DNA of 10,776 nucleotides from contig JAKBTP010000034.1 of the NCBI GenBank assembly GCA_021844355.1, forward strand, positions 7,827-18,602, read 5' to 3'. Positions within the stretch are counted from its first letter, which is position 1. Each line of letters begins with the position of its first letter. Of this stretch, positions 1-6,667 are shown in pieces. The position numbers and the translations under genes are program-made. Under the pieces are notes generated by a model, which saw only the letters and a program-made list of their open reading frames with translations, made no database searches and was not told the DNA's origin. The stretch comes from a bacterium. GTDB taxonomy: Bacteria; Chloroflexota; Dormibacteria; Aeolococcales; Bog-877.

Positions 1-713
1 AGGAGGACACGCACGTCCACCGCCATCACCCCGGACTGGTCCACCAGCACCGGGTTCAGGTCCACCTCGGATATCTCGGGATTCTCGTCGATGAGGTGGG
101 ACACCGCGACGATCAGTTCCGCCAGCGCCTTGGTGTCGACCGCGGGGCGGCCCCGGCTGCCCCGCAGCCAGGGGGCGAAGCCGACCCGATCCAGCATCAG
201 CAGCGCCTCCGCGGCCGGGATGGGGGCCAGGGCGAAGGTCACGTCGCGCGAGAGCTCGACCTCCGTGCCCCCGCGGCCGAACGCCACCAGGCTGCCGAAG
301 GTCGGGTCGCGGGTGGCGCCCACAATGACCTCCAGCCCCGGCCCGGCCATGGCCTGGACCAGGACGCCCTCGAGCCTGGCCCCGGGCACCCGCTCCCGGG
401 CGGACGACAGGACCGTGGCGCAGGCGGCCTCCACGTCAGCTGCCGTGCCCAGACCGGTGACCACCGCGCCGGCCTCGGTCTTGTGGACGACGTCCGCCGA
501 CAGCACCTTGAGAGCTACCGGGAAGCCGACGTCGGCGGCGGCCGCGGCGGCCGCCGACGGCGAGGTGGCAACCCGGGAGCGGGGGATGGGGATCCCGTAG
601 GCGGCGCAGACCAGGTCGATCTCCGCGCCCAGGAGCAGGCTGCGGCCCTCGCCTCGGGCGGTGCGGATCAGATCGCCGATCCCGCTCCCGCGGGCGATGG
701 GCTGAGTGGTCAA
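1..713 (-). CDS. ADP-forming acyl-CoA synthetase, ATP-grasp (beta-type) subunit, C-terminus cut by window edge
   Basis: This gene encodes the ATP-grasp half of an NDP-forming acyl-CoA synthetase (acyl-CoA + ADP + Pi <-> acid + CoA + ATP), a cytoplasmic enzyme. 237 codons are visible with no stop before the left edge. Stand-alone beta subunits are about 230 residues, so the end is probably close, although a fusion with the CoA-binding alpha part cannot be excluded. Visible ATP-grasp_5 landmarks are KVLSADVVHKTEAGAV (69-84, with the conserved His77), EVIVGATRDPTFG (128-140), FGRGGTEVEL (145-154) and EVDLNPVLV (216-224). The TTG start is chosen because a TGA lies in frame just upstream and AGGAG sits 8 nt before it. 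It lies 36 nt behind the CoA-transferase gene, so it is probably in the same operon and may recover energy from the thioester made there. Family assignment is strong; the acyl substrate is unknown. Confidence 0.9.
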   Translation of the reverse strand, partial: MTTQPIARGSGIGDLIRTARGEGRSLLLGAEIDLVCAAYGIPIPRSRVATSPSAAAAAAADVGFPVALKVLSADVVHKTEAGAVVTGLGTAADVEAACATVLSSARERVPGARLEGVLVQAMAGPGLEVIVGATRDPTFGSLVAFGRGGTEVELSRDVTFALAPIPAAEALLMLDRVGFAPWLRGSRGRPAVDTKALAELIVAVSHLIDENPEISEVDLNPVLVDQSGVMAVDVRVL

Positions 714-721
714 GTTCAGAT

Positions 722-726
722 CTCCT
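722..726 (-). promoter_or_regulatory. RBS deciding the TTG start of the acyl-CoA synthetase subunit
   Basis: On the minus strand AGGAG lies 8 nt before TTG at 713. An in-frame TGA overlaps this site, so translation cannot start further upstream. The only alternative between stop and TTG is a CTG codon. Confidence 0.6.
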
Positions 727-749
727 CAGGATGCGAGGGTTGGGCGAGC

Positions 750-1982
750 TCAGATCACCCGCTGGCCCTGGAGCTTGGCCAGCTCACCGTCCTCCAGTCC
801 CAACACCTCCCGCAGGACCTCCTCCGAGTGCTCCCCCAGAAGGGGAGCCCTCTGGATCTCCACCGGCGAGTCCGAGAGCCGCAGTGGGCAGCCGACGGTG
901 ACGTACGGCCCGCGCTCCGGGTGGTCGACCTCGACCACCATGCCGCTCTGGCGAAGGGAGTCGTCCTGCACCAGGTCCATGGTGTCCAGGACCGGGCCAC
1001 AAGGCACGTCGATCTCGTTGAGCTCCCGGAAGGCCTCCCACTTGGAGTGCTGCATGGTCCAGCTCTCCACCAGGGCGAAGACCTCGTCCAGATGGCCGAT
1101 GCGGGCCTCCGGGGTCTCCCACCGCGGGTCGCCGATCAGGTCCTCCCGGCCGATCTTCTGCAGCAGCCGGTGCCAGATGTGGGGCTGGATGATCACGTAG
1201 ATGAAGTCGTTGGCCCCGCCCGGATGGCATCGCAGCGCCCAGCCCGGCTGCCCGCCGCCGGAGGCGTTGCCGGAGCGCGGCACCGAGTGGCCGAACTCCT
1301 TGTTGGGGTACTCCGCCAGAGGGCCGCGCTGGAGCCGCTGGTGGTCGCGCAGCTTGACCCGGCAGAGGTTCAGGACCGAGTGCTGCATGGCCACCTGTAC
1401 CAGCTGGCCACGCCCGGTCCGCTGGCGCTGGATCAGGGCGGCCAGGATCGCCGCCAGCAGGTGGACGGCGGAGCCCGAGTCACCGATCTGGGCCCCGGTG
1501 GAGGTGGGCGGCCCATCCTCGTACCCGGTGGTGCTCATGGCCCCGCCCATGGCCTGGGCGATGGTCTCGTAGGCCTTGGCGTTCTCGTACTCTCCCGGAC
1601 CGAAGCCCTTGATGGAGGCGTAGATCAGCCTGGGTGCCTCCTCCGAGAGGCGCTCCCAGGTGAAGCCCTGACGATCCAGGGCCCCGGGTCCGAAGTTCTC
1701 CACCAGGACGTCGCTGCGGCGCAGCAGCTGCCACAGGATCTCCCGGCCCGGCTCGGACTTGATGTCCAGGGTCAGGCTGCGCTTGTTGGCGTTGAGCATG
1801 GTGAAGTAGAGGCTGTCCACGTCGGGGATGTCCCGCAGCTGCGAGCGGGTCACGTCGCCACGCCCGGGCGGCTCGACCTTGATCACGTCTGCCCCCAGCC
1901 AGGCCAGCATCTGGGTGCACACCGGACCGGCCTGGACATGAGTCATGTCGACGACCCGGATCCCCTCCAAGGCCTTGCTCAT
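750..1982 (-). CDS. frc: Formyl-CoA:oxalate CoA-transferase (class III, CaiB/BaiF family)
   Basis: A class III CoA-transferase that moves CoA between acyl-CoA and a carboxylate through an Asp-anchored anhydride. In characterised Frc/YfdW the reaction is formyl-CoA + oxalate -> oxalyl-CoA + formate, in the cytoplasm. At 410 aa it is slightly shorter than Oxalobacter Frc (428), mainly because the segment after AEYP (223-226) is trimmed. As recalled from the family, the sequence tracks Frc/YfdW throughout: THVQAGP with Gln17, GDVTRSQLRDIPDVDSLYFTM (42-62) with Gln48 and Tyr59, VENFGPGALDRQGFTWE (94-110), Tyr138, GDSGS with catalytic Asp168, SGGGQPGW (241-248, the glycine loop) and APLLGEH near the C-terminus. 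Gln48 matches E. coli YfdW rather than Oxalobacter Frc (Trp48). The first glycine of the usual tetra-glycine loop is Ser241. The ATG start has a GGGGGAAG stretch upstream and homologs start the same way. It is the middle gene of the minus-strand run. The subfamily is very likely, but activity on another acid is possible. Confidence 0.9.
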   Translation of the reverse strand: MSKALEGIRVVDMTHVQAGPVCTQMLAWLGADVIKVEPPGRGDVTRSQLRDIPDVDSLYFTMLNANKRSLTLDIKSEPGREILWQLLRRSDVLVENFGPGALDRQGFTWERLSEEAPRLIYASIKGFGPGEYENAKAYETIAQAMGGAMSTTGYEDGPPTSTGAQIGDSGSAVHLLAAILAALIQRQRTGRGQLVQVAMQHSVLNLCRVKLRDHQRLQRGPLAEYPNKEFGHSVPRSGNASGGGQPGWALRCHPGGANDFIYVIIQPHIWHRLLQKIGREDLIGDPRWETPEARIGHLDEVFALVESWTMQHSKWEAFRELNEIDVPCGPVLDTMDLVQDDSLRQSGMVVEVDHPERGPYVTVGCPLRLSDSPVEIQRAPLLGEHSEEVLREVLGLEDGELAKLQGQRVI

Positions 1983-2025
1983 GATGCTTCCCCCAGCCCG
2001 GCCGCCGACCGGCTGAACCGTGGCC

Positions 2026-3723
2026 TCACTTGTACATGGTCTGGTTCTTGGTCCCCGGAGCGAACTCGTCGGGGTCCACCCAGACGTTGATCAGCGATGG
2101 CTTGCCTGACTCCCGGGCGCGCTCCAGGGCCGGCCGGATCTGCTCCGGGCTGCGGACCTCCTCTCCGTACCCGCCCAGCATCTGGGCGAAGCGGTCGTAG
2201 TGGACGTCTCCCAGCTTGTTCCCGACCTCGCCCCGCTCCGGCCCGTAGCGGGCTATCTGCCCGAAGCGGATCTGGTTCATGTAGGAGTTGTTCCCCACCA
2301 CGCCCACGAAGGGGAGGTCGAACCTGACCATGGTCTCGAAGTCCCAGCCGGTGAGGCTGAAGGCCCCATCGCCGAAGTAGCAGAGCACCTCCTCCTGGGG
2401 GCGGGCCAGCTTGGCCGCCATGGCGAACCCGATCCCCACCCCCAGGGTGCCGAGGGGCCCGGGATCCATCCAGTGGCCGGGGAGATGGGGCTGCACCACC
2501 TGCCCGGCGGTGGTCACCACGTCACCCCCGTCACCGATGTAGATGGTGTCGTCGCGGAGGAACTGGTTGAGCTCATGGGCCAAGCGCAGGGGGTGGATGG
2601 GCGCCGCGTCGGAGTGGAGCTTGGGCAGGCGGGCGGCCTGCAGCCGCTCCTCCTCCGCCCGCAGCTCCGCGATCCAGCGGCGCCGAGCCTCGGAGCGGTT
2701 GCGGATCCGGCCGGTGAGGGCTTCCTGCAACGCCTCCAGGATCAGCCCGGCGTCCCCCACCAGGCCCAAGTCGACGTCCCGGTTCCGCCCCACCGTCCGG
2801 TAGTCGAGGTCGACCTGGGCCACGGTGGCGGTGCTCCCCAGCCGCTTGCCATAGCCCAGGCGGAAGTCGAAGGGGGTTCCCACCACCACGATCACGTCGG
2901 CCCGTCCGAAGGCGTAGCCGCGGGTGAGCTGGAAGTGGTGAGGGTCGCCCGGAGGGAGCGAGCCCCGGCCGGCTCCGTTCATGAAGGCCGCCAGGTCGGC
3001 GGTCCGGCAGAGCTCGGCCGCGGCCGAGCCCGCGCGGCAGGTCCACACCTGCTGCCCCAGGAGGATGCAGGGTCGCTCGGCGTGGGCCAGCACGTCGGCC
3101 AGCCGCTCCACGTCGCGGGGGTCGGCCATGACCCTGGTCGACGCCCGATAGCGACCCGCCGTGGGCATCACCGCCTTCTCCAGGGGCACGGAGTGGTCCA
3201 GCACGTCCCGCGGGATCTCCAGGTAGGACGGCCCCGGGGCGGCCGCGTAGCACTCCCGGAATGCCATGGCCACCAGGTCGGCCACCCGGCCGGTGGTGGG
3301 CACCGAGGCCGCGAACTTGGTGATGGGTCGGAGCATCTCCACGTGGGGAAGGTCCTGGAGCGAGCCCATCAGGTGCTGGTCGGTTGCCCCCTGGCCCCCG
3401 ATCAGCAGCATGGGGCTCTCCGCCCGGAAGGCGTTGGCGACCCCGGTGACGGCGTCGGTGGTGCCCGGCCCGGCGGTTACCACCGCGCATCCCGGCCGCC
3501 CGGTGACGCGGGCGTAGCCGTCGGCCGCATGCGCCGCCACCTGCTCGTGGCGGACGTCGACGATGCGGATGCCCTCGTCCAGGCAGCCGTCGTAGATGTC
3601 GATGATGTGTCCGCCGCAGAGGGTGAAGATCACGTCGATCCCCTCCGCGCGCAGCGCCTTGGCGACCAGGTGCCCCCCGGAGATGGTGGCTGGTGCGGTT
3701 GCCTGGTCGCTCGCGTCCGTCAT
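2026..3723 (-). CDS. Thiamine-diphosphate enzyme, acetolactate synthase/IlvG-like; possible acyl-CoA lyase or decarboxylase
   Basis: A three-domain TPP enzyme of about 565 aa. Residues here count from the ATG at 3723. The N-terminal pyrimidine-binding domain has the activating glutamate in VRHEQ (Glu60). The C-terminal pyrophosphate domain has the Mg/TPP motif GDGAFSLTG (451-459) ending in NN (478-479), with MDPGPLGTLGVGIGFA (419-434) just before it. The C-terminus APGTKNQTMYK resembles actinobacterial proteins labelled acetolactate synthase. Glu60 argues against glyoxylate carboligase, which has Val there. The N-terminal CGGHI segment differs from the VGIPI/VGIPV motif of oxalyl-CoA decarboxylase and 2-hydroxyacyl-CoA lyase. 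Placement 43 nt upstream of frc suggests a 2-oxo- or 2-hydroxyacyl(-CoA) substrate instead of valine synthesis, but this is inference. A GTG at 3801 would add 26 residues, but it lacks a good RBS and would translate through the putative promoter, so the ATG with GGGGAGG is preferred. Confidence 0.85.
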   Translation of the reverse strand: MTDASDQATAPATISGGHLVAKALRAEGIDVIFTLCGGHIIDIYDGCLDEGIRIVDVRHEQVAAHAADGYARVTGRPGCAVVTAGPGTTDAVTGVANAFRAESPMLLIGGQGATDQHLMGSLQDLPHVEMLRPITKFAASVPTTGRVADLVAMAFRECYAAAPGPSYLEIPRDVLDHSVPLEKAVMPTAGRYRASTRVMADPRDVERLADVLAHAERPCILLGQQVWTCRAGSAAAELCRTADLAAFMNGAGRGSLPPGDPHHFQLTRGYAFGRADVIVVVGTPFDFRLGYGKRLGSTATVAQVDLDYRTVGRNRDVDLGLVGDAGLILEALQEALTGRIRNRSEARRRWIAELRAEEERLQAARLPKLHSDAAPIHPLRLAHELNQFLRDDTIYIGDGGDVVTTAGQVVQPHLPGHWMDPGPLGTLGVGIGFAMAAKLARPQEEVLCYFGDGAFSLTGWDFETMVRFDLPFVGVVGNNSYMNQIRFGQIARYGPERGEVGNKLGDVHYDRFAQMLGGYGEEVRSPEQIRPALERARESGKPSLINVWVDPDEFAPGTKNQTMYK

Positions 3724-3727
3724 CCAG

Positions 3728-3734
3728 CCTCCCC
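3728..3734 (-). promoter_or_regulatory. RBS supporting the internal ATG start of the TPP enzyme
   Basis: On the minus strand GGGGAGG lies 4 nt before ATG at 3723. The spacing is short, but the match is much better than anything before the alternative GTG at 3801. Family similarity begins only a few residues after this ATG (ATISGGHLVAKALRAEG). Confidence 0.55.
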
Positions 3735-3787
3735 AGACTTGAATCTGCCGCCTGACCCCGAACGCCAGGCCGACCGTGGCGTCTGGC

Positions 3788-3801
3788 GTGATATATACCA
3801 C
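3788..3801 (-). promoter_or_regulatory. Candidate -10 and overlapping operator for the minus-strand operon
   Basis: On the minus strand this reads GTGGTATATATCAC, a 14-nt palindrome with one mismatched pair. It contains an AT-rich TATATA block that stands out in very GC-rich DNA and sits about 70 nt before the TPP-enzyme ATG, so it may be the -10. No convincing -35 is seen. The GTGGTATA half resembles GTGGTGTA in the palindrome at 3969-3987. GntR-type regulators often bind TGGT-N-ACCA sites, but no regulator gene lies in the window. Confidence 0.35.
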
Positions 3802-3951
3802 AAGCTACCGCGCCTTTGGGCGTCCCGGGAGAGCCCTTTCGTCGTCGGCCGTCTACCGCCGCCACCGCCGGCCGTTCCCCTTCCGGCGGGACCCGGTCCG
3901 CGTGCGTGGACCCATGCCGGACGCGGGGCCGGCCGGGTGCTGGCGGAGCGC

Positions 3952-3980
3952 TTGACGGCTGCTGGTCAGTGGTGTACAGT
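3952..3980 (+). promoter_or_regulatory. Sigma70-like promoter for the FAH/LIV-transporter operon
   Basis: TTGACG at 3952-3957 and TACAGT at 3975-3980 are separated by exactly 17 nt. These are 5/6 and 4/6 matches to the housekeeping consensus, unusual in such GC-rich sequence. Transcription would start near 3987, giving a leader of about 150 nt before the ATG at 4134. Confidence 0.55.
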
Positions 3981-3987
3981 CCACCAC
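3969..3987 (+). promoter_or_regulatory. Palindromic operator over the -10 of the FAH/LIV promoter
   Basis: GTGGTGTACAGTCCACCAC is a 19-nt palindrome centred on 3978. It has perfect 6-nt arms (GTGGTG/CACCAC), one mismatched pair, then two more pairs at the centre. It covers the whole -10 (3975-3980) and the presumed start site, the position expected for a repressor. Half-site spacing and the TGGT/ACCA core would suit a GntR/FadR-type dimer, but that is inference. Confidence 0.5.
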
Positions 3988-4133
3988 CAAGTTGCGCGAC
4001 CGTCCCCGGAGTGGAGGCGCGCCAGACCGGAAACCGGCGGTCGCCCAGGCGAGGAGGCGGGTATTAGGGGGTCGGCTGAGGGCGGTCCGCGGGCCGCCGG
4101 GGCACCATCTGATCAAGGGAGGTTGAGTGGCTT

Positions 4134-5039
4134 ATGAGGCTGGCAACGATCAACACAGGGAACGGACCCCGGCTGCACGTGAAGGGGCGCTCCGGCTATG
4201 TCGACGCCGCCGCGGAGTCCGGCAACCCTGATCTGGCCCGCCTCAGCTCGGTGCTGGTCAGCGGCCCCGCGGCCTGGGACCAGCTCCGCGGCCTCCAGAC
4301 CCTCGAGGGGCGCCCGGTGGCGGAGGCCGACTTCGCCCCGGCGGTACCGGAGACCCCGAGGGTGCTCTGCCTGGGGGTCAACTACAGCGAGCACGCCCTG
4401 GAGACGGGGCGGAACGTGCCCACCTGGCCGGAGTGCTTCGTGCGCGGCACGTCCAGCATCACCGGGCCCTTCGCGGACCTCACCCTGCCCGCGCTCACCG
4501 AGCGCTTCGACTACGAGGGGGAGCTCGGAATCGTGATCGGCCGGGGGGGGCGATACATCCCCGCCGAGCGGGCCCTGGAGGCCGTCGCCGGCTTCGTGGT
4601 CTGCAACGACGGGTCAGCCCGGGACTGGCAGCGGGCCGGCACCCAGTGGACCGCGGGCAAGAACTTCGACGCCACCATGCCCCTCGGTCCCGAGCTGGTG
4701 ACCGTGGACGAGGTCGACGTCTCCGACGTCCTGCTCACCACCAAGGTCAACGGCGAGGTGCGCCAGTCGGCTCGGACCTCCCAGATGCTGGTCAACGTGC
4801 CCCGCGCCATCGAGTTCTTCTCCTCCTTCACCACCCTCCAGCCCGGCGACGTGATCGCCACCGGCACTCCCGGAGGGGTGGGGATCGGCCGTCAGCCCCC
4901 GCTCTGGTTGGCACCCGGTGACGTGGTCGAGATCACAGTCGACGGGGTGGGGACGATCCGCAACCGGGTGGTGGCCGAAGACCCCCAAGGGGTATCGCAC
5001 GCATGGCTCCCGACCGTGGCTAGCGGTCGGGGCCTGTAG
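4134..5039 (+). CDS. Fumarylacetoacetate hydrolase (FAH) superfamily enzyme
   Basis: A 301-aa cytoplasmic metal-dependent enzyme of the FAH fold, a superfamily of hydrolases, decarboxylases, hydratases and isomerases acting on oxo-acids such as acylpyruvates, oxaloacetate, fumarylpyruvate and 2-oxo-dienoates. A variable N-terminal part (1-72) precedes the catalytic domain. Landmarks are CLGVNYSEHALETG with His87, the metal ligands in FDYEGELGIVIG (Glu128, Glu130) and CNDGSARDWQ (Asp159), GKNFDA with Lys176, and ATGTPGGVG (242-250). All usual residues are present, so it should be active, but the sequence alone does not fix the reaction. AAGGGAGG lies 11 nt before the ATG, a long spacing. The N-terminus MRLATI is typical of the family, and no better start exists. 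It is the first gene after the regulated promoter and precedes the importer genes, so it probably acts on the imported compound or a product of it. An 8-G run (4543-4550) lies inside but the frame is intact. Confidence 0.9.
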   Translation: MRLATINTGNGPRLHVKGRSGYVDAAAESGNPDLARLSSVLVSGPAAWDQLRGLQTLEGRPVAEADFAPAVPETPRVLCLGVNYSEHALETGRNVPTWPECFVRGTSSITGPFADLTLPALTERFDYEGELGIVIGRGGRYIPAERALEAVAGFVVCNDGSARDWQRAGTQWTAGKNFDATMPLGPELVTVDEVDVSDVLLTTKVNGEVRQSARTSQMLVNVPRAIEFFSSFTTLQPGDVIATGTPGGVGIGRQPPLWLAPGDVVEITVDGVGTIRNRVVAEDPQGVSHAWLPTVASGRGL

Positions 5040-5191
5040 CAGCAGTCGGTCGCAGGAGGGGAGATCTCCAGATGCCATGGTTCCATCCAAGACCTGAGCC
5101 GGGGCCACGGGCCGCACCGAATGCTCGCCCCACCGCCACCCACCTTCGAGATCGGGCTCCCGCCGTCGGGGGCCCGGTCCGCGCAGCTGGG

Positions 5192-5217
5192 GTGGCCGCC
5201 GCCCAAGGCGGGGCCAC
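5192..5217 (+). other. Hairpin in the leader of the binding-protein gene
   Basis: Arms GTGGCC(G)CCGCC and GGCGGGGCCAC pair over 11 bp with one bulged G and a CAA loop. It ends 20 nt before the GAGGAGG at 5238-5244. It lies between the FAH gene and the binding-protein gene. It could stabilise or delimit the binding-protein mRNA, or act as a weak terminator or attenuator; no U-tract follows it. Confidence 0.5.
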
Positions 5218-5257
5218 TGCCATCGCCCCAGTAGGTTGAGGAGGTCAGCCCAAGACC

Positions 5258-6583
5258 ATGAGTGGATTCATCAGACTGCATAGCTCCCTGCGGGCGGCTG
5301 CCATCCTGGCGGTCGGCGCCATCCTCCTGGCCGCCTGCTCCTCGACGACCACGTCCAACAAGATCACCAGCGGTGCGCCCCTGGTGATCGCCGACCTGGC
5401 GCCCTTCACCGGGGTCGACGCCGCCCTGGGCGGCTTCTACGAAGCCTCCTGCCTGGCCGCCACCACCGCCATGAACAAGGACGGTGGGGTCCTCGGCCAC
5501 AAGATGACGTGTGCCACCTTCGACACCCGGGGTGACCCAGCCGACGCGGTCCCGGCCACCAACCAGATGTTCGCCACCGAGCCCCACCTGGCGATGGTCA
5601 TCGGCTGCACCTCGGACGAGGCGGCCTCGGTGGTGCCGATCATCAACTCCCACAAGATGGTCATGTTCTGCATGACCGGGCAGTCCGAGTTCGACCACGT
5701 CCACTACCCCTACTTCTTCCGCCTGGTGCCGCCCGACCTGTCTGAGTCCTACGCCATGGTCGCGATCGCCAAGTACATCAAGCACTACACCCGGATCGCG
5801 CTGGCCTTCGGCAACGACATCGGCTCCCAGACCTTTGTCGGTCCCGCCATCCAGTCCATCAAGAAGGCGGGCCTGACTTTGACCGCCAACGTCACCCTCG
5901 ACCTCACCGCCAACACCTTCCGGACCGAGGCCGAGACCGTGGTCCAGAGCCACCCCCAGGTGATCCTGACCGAGGCTTTGGGATCGGCGGACGCCACCTT
6001 CCTCTCCGAGGTCAAGCAGCTCAACGGGGGCACGATGATCCCGGTCATCGGCACCTCCGCCACCATCTCGCCGGCCTGGTACTCCTCGGTGGCGGGCGCC
6101 ATCGGGGCCTCCACCCTGGCTCAGAACTACGTGGCCGACAACCTGGTGACCGCGACCTCCGGGCCCGAGTTCACCCCCTTCTACGACGCCATGCAGGCGG
6201 TCAAGAACCAGGTGAAGAGCCTGGACTCGGGCAGCCTGGCGACCCTCCTGTCCGGCCCCGGCGCGGTCCACCTCTTCGACGGGATGAACCTGGCCGCCCT
6301 GGCCATGATCATGGCCAAGAGCACCAACCCCAGCGTCTACAAGAACGACATCCTCAAGATCGGGGACGGGGTCAAGGGGGCGGTGGTGGTCCACAGTTTC
6401 GCCCAGGGCAAGGCCGAGCTGGCCAAGGGTAAGGCCATCCGCTACATCGGCCCCGGGGGGCCCACCAGCTTTGACAGCTACCACGACTCCCCGGGCATCT
6501 TCCAGGTCGACGGATACAGTCCCACCGGCCAGGTGCTGGTGCTGGGCGGGATCTCCACCGCCGACTATCGCGCGGTCCAGTAG
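5258..6583 (+). CDS. LIV/HAAT-type ABC transporter substrate-binding lipoprotein
   Basis: The extracytoplasmic receptor of the importer encoded downstream (441 aa, Peripla_BP_6/LivJ-like). The N-terminus is a lipoprotein signal: basic Arg6/Arg12, a hydrophobic stretch (13-24), and the lipobox LAAC with Cys27 as the lipidated residue, followed by a Ser/Thr-rich tether. Early mature sequence (LVIADLAPFTGVDAALGG, MNKDGGVLGHKM) is typical of type I periplasmic-binding folds in the HAAT family. Members bind branched-chain amino acids but also amides, urea, aromatic acids and other small carboxylates, so the ligand is not predictable here. The ATG start is forced by an in-frame TGA just upstream; GAGGAGG lies 13 nt away, unusually far. 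Hairpins occur on both sides of the gene, suggesting it is expressed more strongly than the permease genes. Confidence 0.93.
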   Translation: MSGFIRLHSSLRAAAILAVGAILLAACSSTTTSNKITSGAPLVIADLAPFTGVDAALGGFYEASCLAATTAMNKDGGVLGHKMTCATFDTRGDPADAVPATNQMFATEPHLAMVIGCTSDEAASVVPIINSHKMVMFCMTGQSEFDHVHYPYFFRLVPPDLSESYAMVAIAKYIKHYTRIALAFGNDIGSQTFVGPAIQSIKKAGLTLTANVTLDLTANTFRTEAETVVQSHPQVILTEALGSADATFLSEVKQLNGGTMIPVIGTSATISPAWYSSVAGAIGASTLAQNYVADNLVTATSGPEFTPFYDAMQAVKNQVKSLDSGSLATLLSGPGAVHLFDGMNLAALAMIMAKSTNPSVYKNDILKIGDGVKGAVVVHSFAQGKAELAKGKAIRYIGPGGPTSFDSYHDSPGIFQVDGYSPTGQVLVLGGISTADYRAVQ

Positions 6584-6598
6584 TCGATAGAAGTTTGT

Positions 6599-6645
6599 GA
6601 GGTCGAGCCGGGTGGGGCACAGCGGTGCCCCGCCCGGCCCACCTC
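6599..6645 (+). other. Long intercistronic hairpin between binding-protein and permease genes
   Basis: The core is a 14-bp stem (6607-6620 with 6625-6638) containing one G-U pair and an AGCG loop. An outer 5-bp stem GAGGT/ACCTC (6599-6603 with 6641-6645) is separated from it by a small internal loop. It starts 16 nt after the binding-protein stop and ends about 22 nt before the permease ATG. No U-tract follows, so a 3'-end stabiliser, processing site or partial terminator is more likely than a full terminator. Confidence 0.7.
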
Positions 6646-6667
6646 GAGCCAGGGGACGCACTGTCGC

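Larger units (their letters stand above)
3724..4133. other. Divergent intergenic control region, no convincing gene
   Basis: This gap separates the minus-strand TPP-enzyme operon from the plus-strand FAH/transporter operon. It holds candidate promoters for both directions and two palindromes (listed separately). It also has a leader of about 150 nt before the FAH gene with a hairpin at 4081-4098 (GGCGGTC arm, CGCG loop, GGCCGCC arm). A short GGTCC/GGACC inverted repeat lies near 3895-3912. Open frames across it on either strand are rich in Arg/Pro/Gly and show no domain, so I do not call a gene. Confidence 0.6.

Noticed and set aside
96..2090. A long plus-strand open frame (over 600 codons) opposite the acyl-CoA synthetase and frc genes
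   Set aside because: Same antisense artefact; frc and the ATP-grasp gene on the minus strand show all family motifs.
2026..3723. Glyoxylate carboligase as the identity of the TPP enzyme
   Set aside because: Glyoxylate carboligase lacks the activating glutamate, but here it is present as Glu60 in VRHEQ.
3724..3801. 26-residue N-terminal extension of the TPP enzyme from a GTG at 3801
   Set aside because: It has no good RBS, no family similarity, and overlaps the palindrome and candidate -10. The ATG at 3723 has GGGGAGG.
3853..4116. 87-codon minus-strand frame in the divergent region
   Set aside because: Arg/Pro/Gly-rich, without a domain, and it runs across the better-supported promoter and operator.
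4543..4550. Run of eight G in the FAH gene as a phase-variation site
   Set aside because: Several 6-7 G runs occur elsewhere in this GC-rich window, and the frame and motifs are intact on both sides.
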